The notes beneath the pieces were generated by a model. The model ran no database searches, was not told the DNA's origin, and was given only the letters and a program-made list of their open reading frames with translations. From Clavelina lepadiformis (Eukaryota; Chordata; Ascidiacea; Aplousobranchia; Clavelinidae): a stretch of 64,000 nt of DNA. The stretch covers positions 15,137,820-15,201,819 of the forward strand of contig NC_135248.1 in assembly GCF_947623445.1 (NCBI RefSeq), in the 5' to 3' direction. A program made the translations under genes and the position numbers. Shown here one piece after another: positions 58,427-64,000 of the stretch; the stretch's first letter is position 1; the number at the start of each line of letters is the position of its first letter.

Positions 58427-61400
58427 TTCCTCCCCAACAATGGCACCGTCTGGTAGATGCGAACGGATCGGTTCATGTTCACTAGAGGGAGCAAAGGATT
58501 CTTGCGTTAGTGTTTCAAAAAATACATGAAATGGACCCTAAAGTTATTTGGGCAAAAACTTTAGTAAAAATCCATAACAAAATCTAAAAACAAACTTTCA
58601 CCAACATTCACCCGAATTTAACCTGCGCAAGCAATCACTTGCACTGAGCAGTAAGTCAGGGCGTGACGTTTTAAATTGCATGGCAACACGTAGAAATAAC
58701 TGGATTTCGGCTTCATTAAATAGCGCCAGGGTAAGGCTACACTTCAAACGAAGTTGATTATTTTTATATGTGGCCTTTTTAATCTTAACAACTTTATAAT
58801 TTCAAGTTACAGATTCTATTTTCCGATTTTAAAATCGAGACAGAAGAGAATTTCAAAGACTTTAGTTGAGCTTTGTCCAACATGCTGATGATGAAATGAG
58901 ACAAAGTTGCTGTGCATTTGATTGATTTGCTGCAGAAAGAATGCGTACACTTACTGACAACGCGGTATGCTTATGTCACGAGGGAAGTGCAATCAATGTA
59001 AATGGTTGGACGGATAAATGTCCAAGACTCCCCCAATAATAGTTTTGCATTTTATCTGATAACAACGAGTCCTTCCTGAAATCACATTTACTCAAGTCAA
59101 CACTCATTAGCGTCCTTGTTTCGTTTATTCGTTGAAAGTCGTAATCGTAGGAAAGGAAATAAGACTATCTCGTATATCGCAGGAAAGAAGAATCGGGAAG
59201 AATCGCGCTTCATGACCGAATAAGTTTTACAGATTTACAACTTGGAAGCAATAGAAATAAAAAAAACAATAGACAGTGATGCTAGCGATTAATGTCTTGT
59301 CGCATTCAGCTTGGTTTCAGAGTAGGATTGCTTTTAAGTTCGGTCAATTAAATGTTCGGTAAACTGATTTTTATATTGCTCTTGGGCAAGGTCGATCCAG
59401 TACCCTACTTGTTAATTATACCGAAAAAGATTTTGTTTTAGTAACAAAAAACAAATTTAAACCTAAAGTTACATGAAAAATAATGAGTGTTTATGTTTAA
59501 GTTTAAGAAAATTGTAATCTATTATTTTACGATAAAAATCTTCATGCCAAAACGATTTATTGCGGTGCTTTCACAAGATGTTTATGACAACAAACTGCAA
59601 CCTTTGTTTAGGGAAAACCCCAATTTTGTTACTCGGAGAAGTCTTCATTGTGTTTGTCAGTTTTTGATTTTACTGTGACTATTTCACAGCACGCCTAACT
59701 GCAGTATTTGGCCGTTTTCAGCAAGATCTTGGGTGCGCCAAACAACCAAAAATGACAAGATGGGGAGCGCAGAAATGTTCAGACGCAACATAAATCAGTC
59801 TGTGCTAAACTCTGCAGTTTAGGTTGTATGTGAGTCCTGCATCTTGCTGTTAAAAGTAGACGATTATATTAGGAGAAACGCTGAGCAAAAAATTGATATC
59901 AGTTATTTAACCTTTTATTTGAGCTAGATTTAGAATAAAAGCTTGACTTAGTTTAGGTTTAGGTCAGTATGTTATAAAATTTGCTTGGAATAAGTTAGGC
60001 TAACAAGAAATAGCTTCGAACGCACAATTTTTTCTGGTGAAATAGTGGCAGCCTTACCATAAATGGAATTGTTTGCTCCTATAAAACGTAATATATTCCA
60101 AAAAGAATTACTTGTTACAAAATATGAAGGGTTACATTTATTAGCCTAGACCGGGCTAATAAATCTAAAGTGTACACACTTTTAAATTTTCTCTCAGTAA
60201 AGTCGGTGGTAAATAATAAACAATACAATGCTCAACACTAAGCATGTCAGAACCATGTGATGGTGGTTCGATGTAAACGCGTTGTTTTTTAAGCTGATGA
60301 CAATGGTCAACGAGGCTGGTAACCCATAGTGGAAAGTGTGGTATCTGCATGCACGAGATTCATCATCATGCACGCCCAACTTTTTCATCTTCACACCAAT
60401 TTACAATAACTAAACAAATAACTTAGGCTACAATGCACGCAATCAATCGAGTTTTCGTTGAAAACTAGCGTACTTTCCAGTCGGGACTGATAAGATGATG
60501 AGAGACTTACACAGAGCAGTCCAGTTTTCATCATATGCTCATATCACTTGCTTCATTTTGCTGTTATTTTTACAACTTATTTAACCGATATATGCTTTGA
60601 AAATGAAGAATATTAAATAGTTGGAAGTCGTCATCTACAAATTTAGGATATTCTTAATACTTGACTTGCCTGTTAATCATTTGTGGCAAGTGTGCAATCA
60701 TGTGTGACCAAAACAAAACTTTTAAACATGGGATTCCATGAAATTTCCTAACATTTGCAACAAACATAAAATGATTAGCAACTACAATTAAACACACATT
60801 TTGTAAATTTGCAAGATACAAATGCGGTTGGCTCTAAAAATGAGCCAGAATTAAAATATTTTTTAATTGTTAAAAACGCATGAGCATGAGTGCGTTCTTT
60901 TTCTGTATAGAAGAGCGAAAGCACGAGCAATGTTCTGTTTTCATTGATGAGTGTAAGTGCTACTCTTTTTTCAGGAGCAGATGCCCAGTTATGGTTGTTT
61001 CTGCAAAAAGAGACAAACGGGTAACTCTAAAAAAGAAGGATACTCGTGGTCCCACTCCTACTTGCGTCACTGTGTCACTCTCAATATTCTACTAAAAAAG
61101 AATGCCCTTTTCATGGTTTGACTATGACTAGAAAAACAATTTTTTTGCATGATTTACTAACACCTAGATCAGAGATTGAGAATTGAATTAATGAGAAGCG
61201 TCCTGAGACAAGTTTTGCAGTAAAACTAGACTATTTCTTAATATACATTTAAAATCTGTTGACAAATCTCAAACACATGTTCATGGATATCGATAAATGA
61301 AATGAGCGTTGTTGATGAAACCGTAAAATAAGCCTGAAAGAATCCCTTGCAATGTGCAGTAATCAGCTAAATAAAGGTTTCTAAACTTATTTGAAGAAAA

Positions 61401-62390
61401 TATCATTTCACCATGATGGTTTAGTGGCAAGCACATTTTACGAATCTTGATCATGTTATTCATAATCATCTGGGTATATATTGTAAAACCACAATTAAAT
61501 AATGATATGATATGAAAAAGCATGCAGGCATTTTAATTTATTGTACTGGCCATAACAGACACAAAATTAGATAAGCTCATTGTTTTCTGTAGCACAGTTT
61601 TGCAAGTTTATTTAATAACTATATGTCTTGTGTGAAAAACGATTTTTGCTAGCGCCAGGTTGTTTGCAGTGGAAATGAATATTTGGTGTTGAGGTTTTTA
61701 TAACCTTGAAAATGTTACAATTTTATTGCAATAAAGGCAAGACCCACACAAAAATTTGCATTTACAAATAAGTTACTGCTCCATAGCCTGAAACTTGCTA
61801 ACAGAAGTTAAGCTGAAGTTTTTCCTGTCAATAACTTAAAGTGAGCAACACTTTTTGAAAGAAAAATGGCCACAAATGTAATTTCGACGCAGTCTCGTAA
61901 ACAAAATACACTGGTTGTGAGAGGTTTTGCATTGGGTCGAATGCTGCACCATGCATACGTAGAACCCGCATATCATGTGTGGTGTGTTTAAACATGAGTC
62001 ATTATGCAATGATTTTTGAAACCATAAATTACACAGCAACTGATTTTTTGCTGAATTTTGTGAACTTGACTATGAATGCAGAGGTGGCTGATGCCAATAA
62101 TTGTGGGTTGTTGATTGCTGGCAATAGTGGAAAGGTTTATGCTTTTTTGCTTTTGACTGAAATCAGTTGCATTATTATGGTTTTACTCCTTCATACTTAG
62201 TACACAAACCATGTCAATTAACACAAAAGGTCTATGCAGTCACATTTCTTGCTTATAACTTATTAACATAATGGAATAAACACAAAACACTGGGTCAATA
62301 TTTAATCCGAAGTCATCTGCTTGATTTGATTCAATTCGCTGGTTGCTACAACTTTTTTCTGTTTTGTTGAACTCTTGCTTGTTATCCCAG

Positions 62391-62961
62391 GTTTATCCAG
62401 AACTGCGTTTTACCCAAACCAAAAGTGCTTTGTTTATTATGTTGATAGTGATGTCACAAAGAATGAAGATAGGGAGCCATTGAGAAAGAAGCTCGGTTTA
62501 GAAAGGACTTGGCAAGGTATCAGCCCAATATTTATAATAATTTTACTATAAACTAAATCTTGTGTATAAAATAATTTACTGATTGGCATCTGATAGTTTC
62601 ATTAACTTTCTTATGACTATGAAAATTGGTAACAAACTTTAATCACATACTTCATACATTCAAACATTATCTGGCCTTGTTTGTGGGAATTATGTGATGT
62701 AGTTGCTGGCGTTGGCTGACAAAATGTGTAGGTGATGAATTCGTTATGTCTGTAATTTACAATAAAACATCTTGTTTCACAATTTTGTGTTTTTATGTGA
62801 AATACAAAGTTATCTCCACACATACTGGTGCAACAGCTGGGTCTTTGTCTAAGGAGGTTTTAATGGTGAATGGAGAGATCACACTCAGGTAGTTTTGAGT
62901 TTAAGATTAATTTCCATTCTGTGCATCTGCTTGCTTTCTACTTTTGCTCAGGCTGGTTTAA
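62391..62961 (+). CDS. Candidate 3' exons, tandem copy 2
   Basis: Identical to the candidate exons at 56838-57408 shifted by 5,553 bp: exons 62391-62516, 62837-62888 and 62952-62961. See that entry for the reading. Confidence 0.35.
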
Positions 62962-62971
62962 GTTAATGTGA

Positions 62972-63000
62972 TAATGATATGATATGATATGATATGATAA
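62972..63000. repeat. (GATAT)n microsatellite in tandem copy 2
   Basis: Same length and sequence as at 57419-57447. Identical array length is notable because such arrays mutate fast. Confidence 0.8.
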
Positions 63001-63553
63001 TGGGAAATGATGACGATCACTTTCAAATCAAGAGTTTGGACATTTAGACACAATCATTAAATGAAAAATTTGTACTAAACGCCTTCGAGATGTTTAGCTT
63101 TGTATTTAGGTAAGTTTCATTTCATATCATATCATGCTTATCTATCTGTGACCTCATTTAAACCCCACGCCTTTGATCTCATGATCTCACTATTTGCTCA
63201 CAATTGATGGCATGGTTTTAGTTGCTGTATACCAGCACTTTGCAATTACCCATTTTTAACTCAGTCTGTTCAATCTGGTGTAGATGTATGATATTTGTAA
63301 CTTGTGTGAGGAATTGATTATGTATGTGGTCTTACTAGCATTGAGGTCATCATAATCATTCATCAAACTAACTATTATATCATTGAGCCTTCAACTATAC
63401 TTGTTTATTCGGTTTATTATTGAGTAGTTGACAACAGCATAAGAGATAGTTAATAGTTTTGGTGATCAACTAAGAAAAACGTGCGATAAATATAATTAAA
63501 ATAATGAATAAACACAATAAAGGGTATACGCAAATACGGTAAGTGCTTTACGA

Positions 63554-63979
63554 TCAGGAGTCTAAAATCCTCTGAGCGTTTCGCAGCAATCCTGTAGTTT
63601 GCTCAAGCCCAAACGCTCTACCATTCCTGTGCTGATTTTGGCGCCACATCATTTCATTAGCAAGTTCAGCGTCCGTCAGATGGCGTTGTGAGCTCATCAT
63701 CTCAGACTGTGGAATTGTTGGGCTTATCTTGGCATAGATAGCGGAGACGGGCTGTTGATGCTGATCGGTGTTTTGTAAGTTTCCTGCCGCGTTTCTTGTA
63801 TAACACCATCTCTGGTCGTAGTCGTAGTTCGTGGGGAATGTTTCGTGGAAAGTATTTCTTCTGATTATGCTGCAGCTACTTGTATAATTTGACGAGTCCT
63901 GGTTTGAAAATTCGTCGTAGGAAATTCTTCTTGTACCGTATTTTGCTTCAGGAGATAAGAATTCATTGTTTTCAGACAT
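63554..63979 (-). CDS. Hypothetical protein, 141 residues (copy 2)
   Basis: Identical to the ORF at 58001-58426. Its upstream context lies beyond the window, so it is unknown whether it is followed by another unit copy or by the original unduplicated sequence. Confidence 0.45.
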   Translation of the reverse strand: MSENNEFLSPEAKYGTRRISYDEFSNQDSSNYTSSCSIIRRNTFHETFPTNYDYDQRWCYTRNAAGNLQNTDQHQQPVSAIYAKISPTIPQSEMMSSQRHLTDAELANEMMWRQNQHRNGRAFGLEQTTGLLRNAQRILDS

Positions 63980-64000
63980 TTCCTCCCCAACAATGGCACC

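Larger units (their letters stand above)
52945..58497. repeat. 5,553-bp tandem unit, copy 1
   Basis: Begins ATTCTTGCGTTAG and is repeated from 58498 at a constant offset of 5,553 bp. I saw no difference between the copies: the longer ORFs translate identically and the microsatellites have equal length. Content: a foldback-repeat copy (about 54775-54940), a GATAT microsatellite (57419-57447), a few + exons (56838-57408) and a minus ORF at the right end. Elsewhere in the unit I see no exon I can support. Confidence 0.95.
58498..64000. repeat. 5,553-bp tandem unit, copy 2 (cut by window edge)
   Basis: Same sequence as copy 1; the window ends about 50 bp before the unit would finish (expected 64050), so more copies may follow. 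All content recurs at +5,553. Confidence 0.95.

Overview
The window is AT-rich animal DNA: compact multi-exon genes with GT-AG introns (often 60-700 bp), long gene-poor spacers, a Ty3/gypsy-type LTR element, foldback repeats and pentanucleotide microsatellites. The recognisable genes are metazoan: ribonuclease kappa, the centriolar-satellite protein moonraker, the axonemal protein SPMIP4/C7orf31, and a secreted thrombospondin-repeat serine protease. Small introns, low GC and ciliary/secreted gene content suggest an invertebrate deuterostome, most likely an ascidian tunicate. That taxonomic call is an inference. No bacterial, CRISPR or tRNA features were seen. Splice structures were assembled by eye from reading phase and splice-site consensus.

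Layout, left to right. 1-1324 (-): 5' end of a coiled-coil gene. 3468-10230 (-): env-bearing LTR retrotransposon with 634-bp LTRs and a GATC target duplication. It keeps gag and integrase but has lost protease, reverse transcriptase and RNase H, and it carries a second gag-like ORF next to its 3' LTR. 11427-13166 (-): intronless moonraker homologue. 16657-17282 (-): three-exon RNASEK. About 17.3-23.7 kb: gene-poor spacer with a foldback element. 23690-29168 (+): 17-exon SPMIP4/C7orf31 homologue whose ATG lies inside an RFX X-box-like palindrome. 33399-42232 (+): 20-exon secreted protein with ten TSP1 repeats followed by a trypsin-like domain. 43814-45730 and 49090-51053 (-): tandem paralogues of a CCCH zinc-finger gene with matching exon structure and a shared promoter; a small candidate + gene (46456-46878) lies between them. 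52945-64000: two apparently identical copies of a 5,553-bp unit in tandem, the second cut by the window edge, each with a 141-residue minus ORF and a few plausible + exons.

The genes do not form one pathway. Moonraker and SPMIP4 both belong to centriole/cilium biology. The two CCCH genes are probably RNA-binding regulators from a local duplication, whose protein-coding exons look more diverged than some of their introns. The most unusual items are the RT-less gag-integrase-env element, the fast-diverging CCCH pair, the exact 5.55-kb tandem whose junction falls inside an open reading frame, and about 20 copies of the CRE octamer TGACGTCA confined to 22-50.5 kb.
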